In this document: piece after piece, positions 9,029 through 16,934 of the stretch
How positions within the stretch are numbered: position 1 is the first letter of the stretch
How the letters are laid out: the number at the start of each line of letters is the position of its first letter
Assembly (NCBI GenBank): GCA_937900945.1
Contig: CALCGG010000099.1
Span: 1-45,058 of the forward strand
Direction: 5' to 3'
Length of the DNA: 45,058 nt
Origin: an uncultured Sulfurimonas sp.
Lineage (GTDB): Bacteria; Campylobacterota; Campylobacteria; Campylobacterales; Sulfurimonadaceae
Program-made: the position numbers and the translations under genes
Notes under the pieces: generated by a model
The model's database searches: none
What the model saw: only the letters and a program-made list of their open reading frames with translations
Told to the model about the DNA's origin: nothing

Positions 9029-9055
9029 CTTACATGTGCCGTTTGCACATGTAAG
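9029..9055. terminator. hairpin between convergent genes
   Basis: This is a perfect 11-bp stem, CTTACATGTGC / GCACATGTAAG, with the 5-nt loop CGTTT. It sits between the stop of the 67-aa gene and the convergent aminotransferase gene. There is no long T-run on either side, so it may be a bidirectional terminator of moderate strength or an mRNA 3'-end stabiliser. Confidence 0.65.
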
Positions 9056-9060
9056 ATGAA

Positions 9061-10230
9061 TTAAGCTTTTAACTCTTTTACAAACTCTTCGATTCTCTTT
9101 ATTCCAGTACGGATACTTTCAATATCAGTAGCAAAACTAAATCTAAAATAACCTTCACTTCCAAATCCTATACCTGGAACAACAGCTACTCCTGTTTTTG
9201 CCAGTAACTGTTTTGAAAATTCTAAAGAATCATTACTTACTTGCTTAATATTTACAAAAAGATAGAAAGCCCCGTCTGGCTTTATAACACTAAGCCCATC
9301 GATTTCATTAAAGAGTTTAAAGGCTTCATCACGACGCTCTTTAAATGCTTTTCTCATCATCTCTATATCTGCATCAGCTGAACCGTCTAACCCTGGAATA
9401 GCAGCTTTTTGAGTTATTGAGTTTATGTTTGAAGTGCTTTGGCTTTGAAGTTTTTTAGTTGCTTGAATTAGCTCGGTGTTGTGAGCTGCCATGTAGCCAA
9501 ATCTCCAGCCAGTCATAGCTACTGATTTACTTAAACCGTTAATTGTTACAGTTCTCTTATACATGTCCTCACTCACAGCGGCTGCTGATGTAAAAGTACC
9601 TTCATATACAAGTTTTTCATACATCTCATCACTTGCAACGATAACATTAGTTCCCTCTAAGACTTTTCCTAAAGCGGTAAGTTCCTCTTTTGAGTAAACA
9701 GAACCGGTTGGGTTGGATGGAGTATTTAAAATTAACATTTTGCTATTTGGTGTTAAAGCATTTTTTAATTGCTCTGGAGTTATTTTAAAGTCAGTATCAT
9801 CAAGAGTTTCTATCTCAACAACTGTACCCCCACAATATAGAACTAACTCTGGATATGTAACCCAATAAGGTGCAGGTATGATTACTTCATCACCCTTTTG
9901 TATTGTTGCAGCAAACAAGTTAAATAGAGAATGCTTAGCACCATTGTTTGCAATGATTTGATTCGGAGCATATGTTAAGCCGTTATCTCTTTTAAGCTTT
10001 TGTGCGATTGCTGTTCTTAGGGCTGGTATTCCATCAACAGCAGTATATTTTGTAAAACCCTCGTTGATAGCCTTGATTGCAGCATCTTTGATAACCTGTG
10101 GTGTATCAAAGTCAGGCTCTCCGGCAGAAAAGCTAAGGATATCTTTCCCTTCAGCTTTAAGCTCTTGCGCGAGTGTTGTAATCGCGATTGTAATCGATTC
10201 AGATAGCGTGTTGATGCGGTTTGTTAGCAT
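9061..10230 (-). CDS. aspB: class I aspartate/prephenate-type aminotransferase
   Basis: This fold-type I PLP aminotransferase has 389 aa from the preferred ATG. That ATG at 10230 follows AAGGA by 6-7 nt; a GTG six codons upstream is open but has a poorer site. Visible motifs are SAGEPDFDTP near the N-terminus, NTPSNPTGSVY (PLP-contacting Asn), ASDEMYEKLVY, and the Schiff-base lysine K235 in INGLSKSVAMTGWR, with a FRFSFAT substrate-carboxylate arginine near the C-terminus. It most likely interconverts aspartate and oxaloacetate; activity on aromatic or prephenate substrates cannot be excluded. It is a monocistronic-looking minus-strand gene, 89 nt after cysE. Confidence 0.9.
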   Translation of the reverse strand: MLTNRINTLSESITIAITTLAQELKAEGKDILSFSAGEPDFDTPQVIKDAAIKAINEGFTKYTAVDGIPALRTAIAQKLKRDNGLTYAPNQIIANNGAKHSLFNLFAATIQKGDEVIIPAPYWVTYPELVLYCGGTVVEIETLDDTDFKITPEQLKNALTPNSKMLILNTPSNPTGSVYSKEELTALGKVLEGTNVIVASDEMYEKLVYEGTFTSAAAVSEDMYKRTVTINGLSKSVAMTGWRFGYMAAHNTELIQATKKLQSQSTSNINSITQKAAIPGLDGSADADIEMMRKAFKERRDEAFKLFNEIDGLSVIKPDGAFYLFVNIKQVSNDSLEFSKQLLAKTGVAVVPGIGFGSEGYFRFSFATDIESIRTGIKRIEEFVKELKA

Positions 10231-10319
10231 TTTTAAGTCCTTAGTCACTTGATGTGAAAATAATAGCCATAATTATACTAAAATAATTTTATAGTTAAGT
10301 TGAGAAAATATTTTCTTAC

Positions 10320-11021
10320 TTAATTCTTCATAGCTTTAATAAATGATTGATAAATATTTTCAAGAGCTAAATCATCTTCTAAGAGTTTTTTGTTGTCTTC
10401 AACTAAAATATGTTCTAGAACAGCAACTCTTTTTAGTAGGTATTCAAACATCTCTTTGTTGATATCAGGAAGCATATTATGCATAAACGGATCTTTACAT
10501 CTCCCTTTTTCTATTACATGTGCCGGGATTCCTATCGCAGTTGAACAGTCAGGTACCTCTTTTACTACAACAGAATTTGCACCGATTTTTGCATATTCGC
10601 CAATAACAATATTTCCAAGTATTTTTGAACCGGCACCCAAAACAGCACCTTGTTTTATAGTGGGATGGCGTTTTCCGTGTGTTAAAGATACACCGCCAAG
10701 AGTTACTCCTTGATAAATCAGTACATCATCTTCTATAATCGTAGTCTCTCCAATCACAACTCCAAAACCATGATCAATAAAAACTCTTCTCCCAATTACG
10801 GCGGCAGGATGAATATCTATATTGGTAAAAATTTGTGATAAGCCCATTATCATTCTTGCCAATCTTTTAAAATTTGCTTTATAAAGTTTATGAGATAGCC
10901 TATACCAAGCAATTGCCCAAACACCTGGGTAGTTGAATAAAAAATCTACCTTTGAATTTAGAGCAGGGTCATTTTTATAAGCATTAGAAAAATCTTCTCT
11001 GATATCAGTGTAAAGTCCCAC
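10320..11021 (-). CDS. cysE: serine O-acetyltransferase
   Basis: This enzyme acetylates serine with acetyl-CoA to O-acetylserine, the cysteine precursor. The 233-aa protein has an N-terminal helical part and a left-handed beta-helix (about 65-180). Signatures are DIHPAAVIGRRVFIDHG (catalytic Asp/His region), TLGGVSLTHGKRHPTI and GAGSKILGNIVIG. It is shorter than E. coli CysE (273 aa), like other short bacterial CysE forms. The start is GTG at 11021 after TAAGG. It lies 9 nt after the speA stop, so the two genes are probably co-transcribed. Confidence 0.93.
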   Translation of the reverse strand: MGLYTDIREDFSNAYKNDPALNSKVDFLFNYPGVWAIAWYRLSHKLYKANFKRLARMIMGLSQIFTNIDIHPAAVIGRRVFIDHGFGVVIGETTIIEDDVLIYQGVTLGGVSLTHGKRHPTIKQGAVLGAGSKILGNIVIGEYAKIGANSVVVKEVPDCSTAIGIPAHVIEKGRCKDPFMHNMLPDINKEMFEYLLKRVAVLEHILVEDNKKLLEDDLALENIYQSFIKAMKN

Positions 11022-11030
11022 AATTAAGCC

Positions 11031-12860
11031 TTAGTTTGTTGTTCTTAGATAACCGTTTTGCTGTACGAATATCTCTAATTTTGAAAGTGTATCACTTTTT
11101 TCTTTTTCTGTAATAAATTGGCTATTAGACAAGTCTGTCTTAAGTTTATTTAAAATTTCATCTTTATCGTAGCCGATTGATTCGAGAATATCCAAGATGT
11201 TTTTTGATTCGATTTCATTTTTTATTTCATAGTTAACATCATTTACATATATAGTATATTCACTAGGATGTGTAAACAGATTATGGCTCATTCCCAGTGT
11301 TTCCTGATAAGCTCCAACATTGAAAAAACCTAAAAAGTATTCTTCCTCATCTAAGTTTACATCATGCAGATATAAAGGTTTATCAGGGTTAAAACCAATC
11401 TCTCCATCACTATCACATGTGATATCCCAAAGAGAAGCTGCTCTAATGGGTGTAGAGTTTAAATGGTGCAACGGCATAACAGGAAAATGCTGTCCTAAGC
11501 CCCAGTAGTCCGGCAAACTTTGAAAAATAGAAGCATTTATGAGATATCGCTCTTGCAACCTGACTTGTAATTGTTCAAGCTCATTTGTAGGGTCTAATGA
11601 TGTCAAATACAATGATTTTTTTATAATATTATGCACTAATATTTCTGCATTAGAACGATCCTGCAAGTCAATATAACCTAAATCAAATAAAGTTAGAAGG
11701 GACTCCATGTGGTCGAGGGCATCATGCAAATACTCTATGCAATTTTTATTGTTAAGAAGTTTATGCAGTTCTATAAGTTCTTCAAGAAGAGGCGGGTTTT
11801 TCTTTTTGAAGTTTAAAAGCTGTTCTTGATAATCATGTGTAAAAAGCTCAAGGACAGGAGTTATTAAAACAGCATGAGAAGCTACTATAAATCTTCCTGA
11901 CTCTGTAAAAATATCTGGATGTTGAACATTTTTAGCATTCATAATCTCACCAAGTAAGAAGACAACACTGCTTGAAAATTCAGCTATAGAATAGTTTCTG
12001 GCTTTTGAATGAATATGTTGGTCATACTCTACTGCCAGTCCACCACCAATATTTATGCTTGAGAGTGATGAAGCTCCCATTTTTTTAAGTTCGGCATAGA
12101 TATTTCCAGCTTCTCTTAGAGCTCTTTTTAAAGGTGCAATGTCAGACATTTGGGAACCTATATGAAAATGAACCATGCTTAAATGTTGGAGTAAATTTTG
12201 CTCCCCTAAAAGTTTGACTGCCTCGATAATTTCTGTAGAGGTTAAACCAAATTTTGCATCCATCCCACCGCTTTTAGCCCAAATCCCGCTTCCGGCACTG
12301 TGGAGTCGAACTCTAAGTCCAATATTTGGAACTTTTAAAGTACATTCTCGGGCAACTTCGATGATGGTTTCAAGCTCGCCCAAGCCTTCGATTGTAATTG
12401 TGATTTTGTGTCCACTTTGAGCTGCAATAAATCCTAGAGATATCATCTCTTTATCTTTAAAGCCGTTAACAGTTATATTTGCTCCACTAGGGGTTTTACT
12501 CATGGCTAAGATAAGTTCTGCTTTAGAACCTGCTTCTAAACCATAGTTGTATTTTGAACCTTGTGATGTTACAGCTTCTACAGCAAAAGGAAACTGATTC
12601 ACTTTTAGTGGAAAAACAGCGTTAAAAGATCCATTGTAATTATTCTCTTCCATAGCTCTGTCAAAGTGAGAATAAAGAGTTTGAATCTGTTTTTTAATAA
12701 GATGCGGAAATCTTAATAAAATAGGACCTTTCACATCATTTGAGCGAATCTCTTCTGTTATTTGCAAAAGTGAAGGCATGCTCTTATAATTTAATTTTAG
12801 TTGACCATCCTCGATGATAAAATTATTATTTGACCAAATGTCGAGTCCAAAGTTTTTCAT
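11031..12860 (-). CDS. speA: biosynthetic arginine decarboxylase
   Basis: This fold-type III (alanine-racemase-like barrel) PLP enzyme converts arginine to agmatine for polyamine synthesis. The PLP lysine is K86 in FPLKVNQFPF. The downstream VHFHIGSQMSDI and NIGGGLAVEYD (phosphate-binding glycines) segments are typical of SpeA. The 609-aa length is slightly short for the family (about 630-660). The gene precedes cysE on the minus strand and is separated from upstream hisS by 115 nt, which may hold its own promoter. Confidence 0.94.
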   Translation of the reverse strand: MKNFGLDIWSNNNFIIEDGQLKLNYKSMPSLLQITEEIRSNDVKGPILLRFPHLIKKQIQTLYSHFDRAMEENNYNGSFNAVFPLKVNQFPFAVEAVTSQGSKYNYGLEAGSKAELILAMSKTPSGANITVNGFKDKEMISLGFIAAQSGHKITITIEGLGELETIIEVARECTLKVPNIGLRVRLHSAGSGIWAKSGGMDAKFGLTSTEIIEAVKLLGEQNLLQHLSMVHFHIGSQMSDIAPLKRALREAGNIYAELKKMGASSLSSINIGGGLAVEYDQHIHSKARNYSIAEFSSSVVFLLGEIMNAKNVQHPDIFTESGRFIVASHAVLITPVLELFTHDYQEQLLNFKKKNPPLLEELIELHKLLNNKNCIEYLHDALDHMESLLTLFDLGYIDLQDRSNAEILVHNIIKKSLYLTSLDPTNELEQLQVRLQERYLINASIFQSLPDYWGLGQHFPVMPLHHLNSTPIRAASLWDITCDSDGEIGFNPDKPLYLHDVNLDEEEYFLGFFNVGAYQETLGMSHNLFTHPSEYTIYVNDVNYEIKNEIESKNILDILESIGYDKDEILNKLKTDLSNSQFITEKEKSDTLSKLEIFVQQNGYLRTTN

Positions 12861-12975
12861 TTATGTAAACCTATATATGTAATTTGTGATGAAAATATTT
12901 ATCAATATCGAAGTATATCTCACCATTTCTATTTTTAATGCTATTCATATCCATCTGTTATTTATAAACTCAATG

Positions 12976-14187
12976 CTAGAAATTCTTTAAGAACATAGTA
13001 CTTTCTGTTTTATTTTCTAAATCTTTAACCCATATCGTATCGTTTTGCATCTCGTTTGTGCCGATTACACAGCAAAACCTTGCATTTACTTTATCAGCAC
13101 CTTTAAGATGGCTTTTAAGGTTTTTTGCTTTGTAATCACAGGTGGCTTTATCACTCTTTCTTTTCTTATGAGTAAGACTGACAACTAAATCAATAGCCTC
13201 TTCATCCATAGCACCGAGGTAATAACCGTCTCTTTTAACTTCTGGCATCTTTATGAGTTCCATAAGCCTTTCAATTCCCATGGCAAAACCAACTGCAGGA
13301 GTAGGGCGACCATCTAAAAACTCTACAAGTCTGTCGTAACGACCACCGCCGGCTATCGCACTTTGAGAGCCTATGTTGTCGCTAACAAACTCAAATGCAG
13401 TCTTAGAATAATAATCAAGTCCGCGAACCAAGTTTGTATCTATCTCATAAGCTATCTCGTTATCATCAAGAATCTTCTTTAACTTCTCAAAATCATCTTC
13501 ACATGCAGAGCATAAATGGTTAATGAGTTTCGGAGCTTCTTTGTATATCACTTGACATGTTCCATTTTTACAGTCAAGAACACGGATAGGGTTTGTAGCT
13601 TTTCTTCTGACACAATCTTCACAAATATCATCTTCGCATTTTTCAATAAAACTCACTAAAGAATCGCGATACTGAGGCATACAATTACTGTCTCCAAGTG
13701 AATTCAGCTGGAGTCTGTAAGCAATTCCAAGAGCTTTTAAAATGTCACTGACCATCATAATCATAGCAGCGTCTTCATAAACACTGTCAACGCCAAAACT
13801 CTCAACTCCAAACTGATGAAACTGTCTTAGACGGCCTTTTTGAGGTCTTTCATAACGGAACATAGAACCATGATAAAAGAAACGATGAATCCCACCAGCT
13901 TTATCAAGTTTTTTTTGAACAAAAGCACGGACAACACCGGCGGTTCCCTCAGGGCGAAGACAAACATCATTTTCCCCTTTGTCTATAAACTGATACATCT
14001 CTTTGCCGACAATATCACTGGATTCACCAACGGAGCGTTTAAAAAGGGCAGTTTCTTCTAAAAGAGGAGTTTCTATAAAATGATAACCATACTTTTGTGC
14101 TATATCAGTAGCCGTATTTATAAAGTAAGTAAATCGTTCATAATCCTCACTTAAAATATCGTTCATTCCTCTTAGTGAATTAATCAT
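12976..14187 (-). CDS. hisS: histidyl-tRNA synthetase
   Basis: This class II aminoacyl-tRNA synthetase of 403 aa has motif 1 near the N-terminus, motif 2 in GSMFRYERPQKGRLRQFHQF, the histidine-specific LVRGLDYYSKTAFEF and motif 3 in AVGFAMGIERL. A C-terminal anticodon-binding domain follows. The start ATG overlaps the end of tmk by 8 nt, so hisS is likely the last gene of the flgA-ubiX-coaD-tmk-hisS transcript. Four close cysteine pairs in the insertion region (residues about 185-235: CEDDICEDC, CKNGTC, CSAC) look like a zinc-binding insertion. Confidence 0.96.
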   Translation of the reverse strand: MINSLRGMNDILSEDYERFTYFINTATDIAQKYGYHFIETPLLEETALFKRSVGESSDIVGKEMYQFIDKGENDVCLRPEGTAGVVRAFVQKKLDKAGGIHRFFYHGSMFRYERPQKGRLRQFHQFGVESFGVDSVYEDAAMIMMVSDILKALGIAYRLQLNSLGDSNCMPQYRDSLVSFIEKCEDDICEDCVRRKATNPIRVLDCKNGTCQVIYKEAPKLINHLCSACEDDFEKLKKILDDNEIAYEIDTNLVRGLDYYSKTAFEFVSDNIGSQSAIAGGGRYDRLVEFLDGRPTPAVGFAMGIERLMELIKMPEVKRDGYYLGAMDEEAIDLVVSLTHKKRKSDKATCDYKAKNLKSHLKGADKVNARFCCVIGTNEMQNDTIWVKDLENKTESTMFLKNF

Positions 14188-14764
14188 TGCTATCCTTCAT
14201 ATTGTTTAATATTTCTTTTGTTATATCTTCTATGTTTTTTGTTGCATCAATAGTTACAAGTTCCAGCTGAAGGAGCCTTGCAGCCTCTATGATGGCATCT
14301 TGAATTTTTAAAAGATACTCAGATCCTCTAAGTTCTATACCATCTAATTTTTTTTGGGAAAGTCTAAGCTCTAATTCCTCTTTTGTAAGTTGAAGTAAAA
14401 AAACTTTTTTCGGATAAATACCGTTTGTAGCAAATCTATTGAGATGAATTATTGCTGTTTCACTTATTTCGCCTTGAATTAAAGCGTAAGCGACACCACT
14501 GACTGCACTTCTGTCAGATATTATCATTTTCTCCAGATTTGGCTCTATGACCTCTTTTATATGTTCAGCACGATCGGCTAAAAAGAGTAGAAATTCAGCT
14601 TTTTTACTTTGTATTTTAGCATTTAGAACGATTTCTCTTATCTCTTTGCCTATCTCTGTGCCACCCGGCTCTTTAGTGATAATAGCATCTGGAAAGTGTT
14701 CGGCTAGTTTTGAGATTTGTGTGCTTTTTCCGGCAGTGTCGATACCCTCTAGTGCAATGTACAT
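14180..14764 (-). CDS. tmk: thymidylate kinase
   Basis: This kinase phosphorylates dTMP to dTDP. At 194 aa it is close to the normal family length. The P-loop is GIDTAGKST (residues about 7-15), with T in place of the usual G of GxDGAGK. The Asp-Arg pair appears as ISDRSAVSGVAY, a common TMPK variant. The gene overlaps coaD upstream by 16 nt and hisS downstream by 8 nt. I recall a tmk-coaD-ubiX-flgA neighbourhood in Helicobacter pylori. Confidence 0.94.
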   Translation of the reverse strand: MYIALEGIDTAGKSTQISKLAEHFPDAIITKEPGGTEIGKEIREIVLNAKIQSKKAEFLLFLADRAEHIKEVIEPNLEKMIISDRSAVSGVAYALIQGEISETAIIHLNRFATNGIYPKKVFLLQLTKEELELRLSQKKLDGIELRGSEYLLKIQDAIIEAARLLQLELVTIDATKNIEDITKEILNNMKDSND

Positions 14765-15255
14765 GCGCTCATGCTCCCTATGATTTTTTGAACTTCTTTT
14801 GGAAGCAAGTGCTCTGTTTTTGCATTAAATTTTAAAAGATTCCTAACAATGGATGAACTGATAAAAGCATGTTGTAGCTTTGGCATAAGATAAACGGTCT
14901 CAATTGAATCGTCCAGAGAGTTGTTTAAATATCCAAGTTGCAATTCATACTCAAAATCACTCACTGCCCGAAGCCCGCGTATAAGTATAGTCGCATCATG
15001 AGTACGGGCAAATTCTACTGTTAAGTTATCAAACCCGAGAACTCTTACATTGCTCAGATTTTCTATCGCTTTGTTTGTCATTTCTATCCGCTCATCAAGA
15101 GTAAACATCGGTTTTTTATCATGTGAGAGTGCAACAGCTATAATCACTTCATCAAAAAGCCCTAAAGCCCTCTCAATGATGTCAAAATGACCATTTGTAA
15201 TAGGGTCAAAAGTCCCAGGGTAAAGTGCAATTTTTTTATTCAAAGTTATTCCCAT
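14749..15255 (-). CDS. coaD: phosphopantetheine adenylyltransferase
   Basis: CoaD transfers AMP from ATP to 4'-phosphopantetheine in CoA synthesis. The 168-aa protein has the nucleotidyltransferase motif LYPGTFDPITNGHFDII at its N-terminus and ILIRGLRAVSDFEYELQL and ISSSIVRNL further on. The ATG at 15255 lies inside the end of ubiX (10-nt overlap). An in-frame TTG four codons later is placed closer to a GGGA site and could be the true start, which would remove M-G-I-T. Confidence 0.95.
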   Translation of the reverse strand: MGITLNKKIALYPGTFDPITNGHFDIIERALGLFDEVIIAVALSHDKKPMFTLDERIEMTNKAIENLSNVRVLGFDNLTVEFARTHDATILIRGLRAVSDFEYELQLGYLNNSLDDSIETVYLMPKLQHAFISSSIVRNLLKFNAKTEHLLPKEVQKIIGSMSACTLH

Positions 15256-15764
15256 CTCTTGTAAAGATTATTTTCTATTCCAAGCAGGTCAAACCACTTG
15301 CCGATAATGAAATTTTCCATCTCATGAAGTGTTTGCTGCTCAGAGTAATAAGCCATAACAGGAGGTGCTATGATGATGCCTAAAGAGGCTAGTTTATGCA
15401 TGTTCTCAAGTGCTATGGCAGAAAAGGGCATTTCCCTTGGAGCTAAAATCAATTTTTTCTGTTCTTTTATCATAACGCTGGCACATCTTGTGACAAGATT
15501 GTCAGAAATACCGCATGCAATTTTAGCAAGAGTGTTCATACTGCAAGGCGCTATAATCATAGCATCTACTCCAAATGAACCAGAAGCGATGCTTGCTGAG
15601 ATATCATCGTTTTTATGTGTAATAATATTCATCTCTTTTTTTAAAACAATTTCAGAATTTTTTGACATAATAAAATGTTTTTCAATAGAGTCAGGAAGCA
15701 GTTCAAGTGTCTTTAACCCTAAATTAACTCCGCTGGCACCACTTGTTGCTACAACTATTTTCAT
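15246..15764 (-). CDS. ubiX: flavin prenyltransferase (UbiX/Pad1 family)
   Basis: UbiX makes prenylated FMN, the cofactor of UbiD-type decarboxylases. The 172-aa protein has TSGASGVNLGLKTLELL (FMN phosphate loop) at its N-terminus, CSMNTLAKIACGISDNL and LAPREMPFSAIALENM, all typical of the family. It lies 1 nt after flgA and overlaps coaD by 10 nt. In this phylum a UbiD partner is expected in menaquinone synthesis but is not in the window. Confidence 0.94.
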   Translation of the reverse strand: MKIVVATSGASGVNLGLKTLELLPDSIEKHFIMSKNSEIVLKKEMNIITHKNDDISASIASGSFGVDAMIIAPCSMNTLAKIACGISDNLVTRCASVMIKEQKKLILAPREMPFSAIALENMHKLASLGIIIAPPVMAYYSEQQTLHEMENFIIGKWFDLLGIENNLYKRWE

Positions 15765-15765
15765 G

Positions 15766-16644
15766 CTATTGTACCTCTGCCATATTTCTACCGGTAACCC
15801 GTACTTTTATTTTTTTGCCATCACTTTTCTGAACTGTGATTATGTCGCCGAGCATACCTTCAGTTTCAGCTTTTGCTGAAAAAGAAAGAGACATGCCATC
15901 TGAATTTAATATGGTAGTTACAAATGAGCCACGCTTAACAACGCTAAGTTTTCGGATATCTCTAAGTGTAATTATATTGCCATGTCTTATGCTGATTTTA
16001 GTCTGAACCGCATTGTTTTTCAAGTTTTGTAAAGGTGTCGCTCTAAATTTGTCTAAGATTATACTCTTTTTTACACAATTAATAGCAGATAGTTCAGTAT
16101 CTCTTTTGATATTGTTTTTTGCTACGTAGACATCTACGTTTGCATCTATAGTGTAATCAAAAAATATCTTTTTTTGCTGTTTTGTTTTTATATAGAGTGT
16201 TCCATGATTATATAAACTATTCTTTTTTTGAATATTTATAAGGTATTCATGCGGCAAAGATTCTATATACGTTCTTGGCATGATAAAAATTTGTTTTATA
16301 TCAATACTTGGATAAATCTTTTTATAAAAATCTTTTATGTATTTTTTGATTTTTGATGTGTCAATAGGACTTTTTTTTGTAAATTTTATATAGTTACTTT
16401 TAGAAGTGTACGTACCGTAGCCATATGATTTTAAGTCTTTGATTAAATCTTTTGATTTTACTCTTTTTGTATATTTTCCTTGTTCAAATGAAAATAAAAC
16501 TGCATCTGAATTGACATGTGGAATTATTTGGGATAGGTTTATGTCGTTTGAATTTACATAGTAGTCTTTATTTAGTGTATTGCCAGATAGCAATTCTAAA
16601 AAAATAACAATAAAAAAGAAAATTTTCAATAACATTACAATCAC
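15766..16644 (-). CDS. flgA: flagellar basal-body P-ring formation chaperone
   Basis: FlgA is a periplasmic chaperone for P-ring (FlgI) assembly. The 292-aa protein opens with a hydrophobic signal segment (MLLKIFFFIVIFLELLSG). Its C-terminal 110 residues form the SAF/FlgA domain, with conserved RHGNIITLRDI, VKRGSFVTTI and VRVTGRNMAEV. The middle region (about 25-170) is poorly conserved and lysine-rich. It leads the overlapping ubiX-coaD-tmk-hisS group, so a flagellar gene heads a housekeeping operon. ATG at 16644 or three codons later are both possible starts. Confidence 0.9.
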   Translation of the reverse strand: MIVMLLKIFFFIVIFLELLSGNTLNKDYYVNSNDINLSQIIPHVNSDAVLFSFEQGKYTKRVKSKDLIKDLKSYGYGTYTSKSNYIKFTKKSPIDTSKIKKYIKDFYKKIYPSIDIKQIFIMPRTYIESLPHEYLINIQKKNSLYNHGTLYIKTKQQKKIFFDYTIDANVDVYVAKNNIKRDTELSAINCVKKSIILDKFRATPLQNLKNNAVQTKISIRHGNIITLRDIRKLSVVKRGSFVTTILNSDGMSLSFSAKAETEGMLGDIITVQKSDGKKIKVRVTGRNMAEVQ

Positions 16645-16705
16645 TTAATAGATTTTTTGCCATTTTAGCATATTTTGGTGCGGAAATTATAAAAATTGTT
16701 GTTAG

Positions 16706-16789
16706 TGGTACCTGCGGGCGGACTTGAACCGCCACGACTTGCGCCAACGGATTTTGAATCCGTCATGTCTACCATTCCATCACGCAGGC
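16706..16789 (-). tRNA. tRNA-Leu (CAA)
   Basis: The reverse complement is an 84-nt class II tRNA starting GCCTGCGTGATGGAATGGTA. It has anticodon loop TTCAAAA (CAA, reads TTG), a short variable arm, T-arm GGTTCAAGTCC and encoded CCA (16706-16708). The acceptor end has a G1-U72 wobble. Confidence 0.93.
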
Positions 16790-16823
16790 TTAAAAGAGTG
16801 AAATGATAGTGGGTTATTGCTTA

Positions 16824-16829
16824 ATTATA
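16824..16829 (-). promoter_or_regulatory. -10 box of tRNA-Leu
   Basis: A perfect TATAAT on the minus strand lies 34 nt before the tRNA. No clear -35 box is visible. It sits 26 nt from the divergent sigma-54 promoter of flgL. Confidence 0.5.
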
Positions 16830-16854
16830 AATGAATTTAGCCGATACTAAAAGA

Positions 16855-16870
16855 TGGAACTTATATTGCT
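16855..16870 (+). promoter_or_regulatory. sigma-54 (RpoN) promoter of flgL
   Basis: TGGAACTTATATTGCT matches the -24/-12 consensus, with GG and GC separated by exactly 10 nt. The predicted start near 16881 gives a leader of about 54 nt. RpoN drives many hook and rod genes in Campylobacter and Helicobacter, so the site fits the gene. Confidence 0.82.
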
Positions 16871-16934
16871 ACTTATGAAGCATAATAAGATTTATAGAAT
16901 TTAAGCATAATCAGCAGCAAAATGGAGGTGCATT

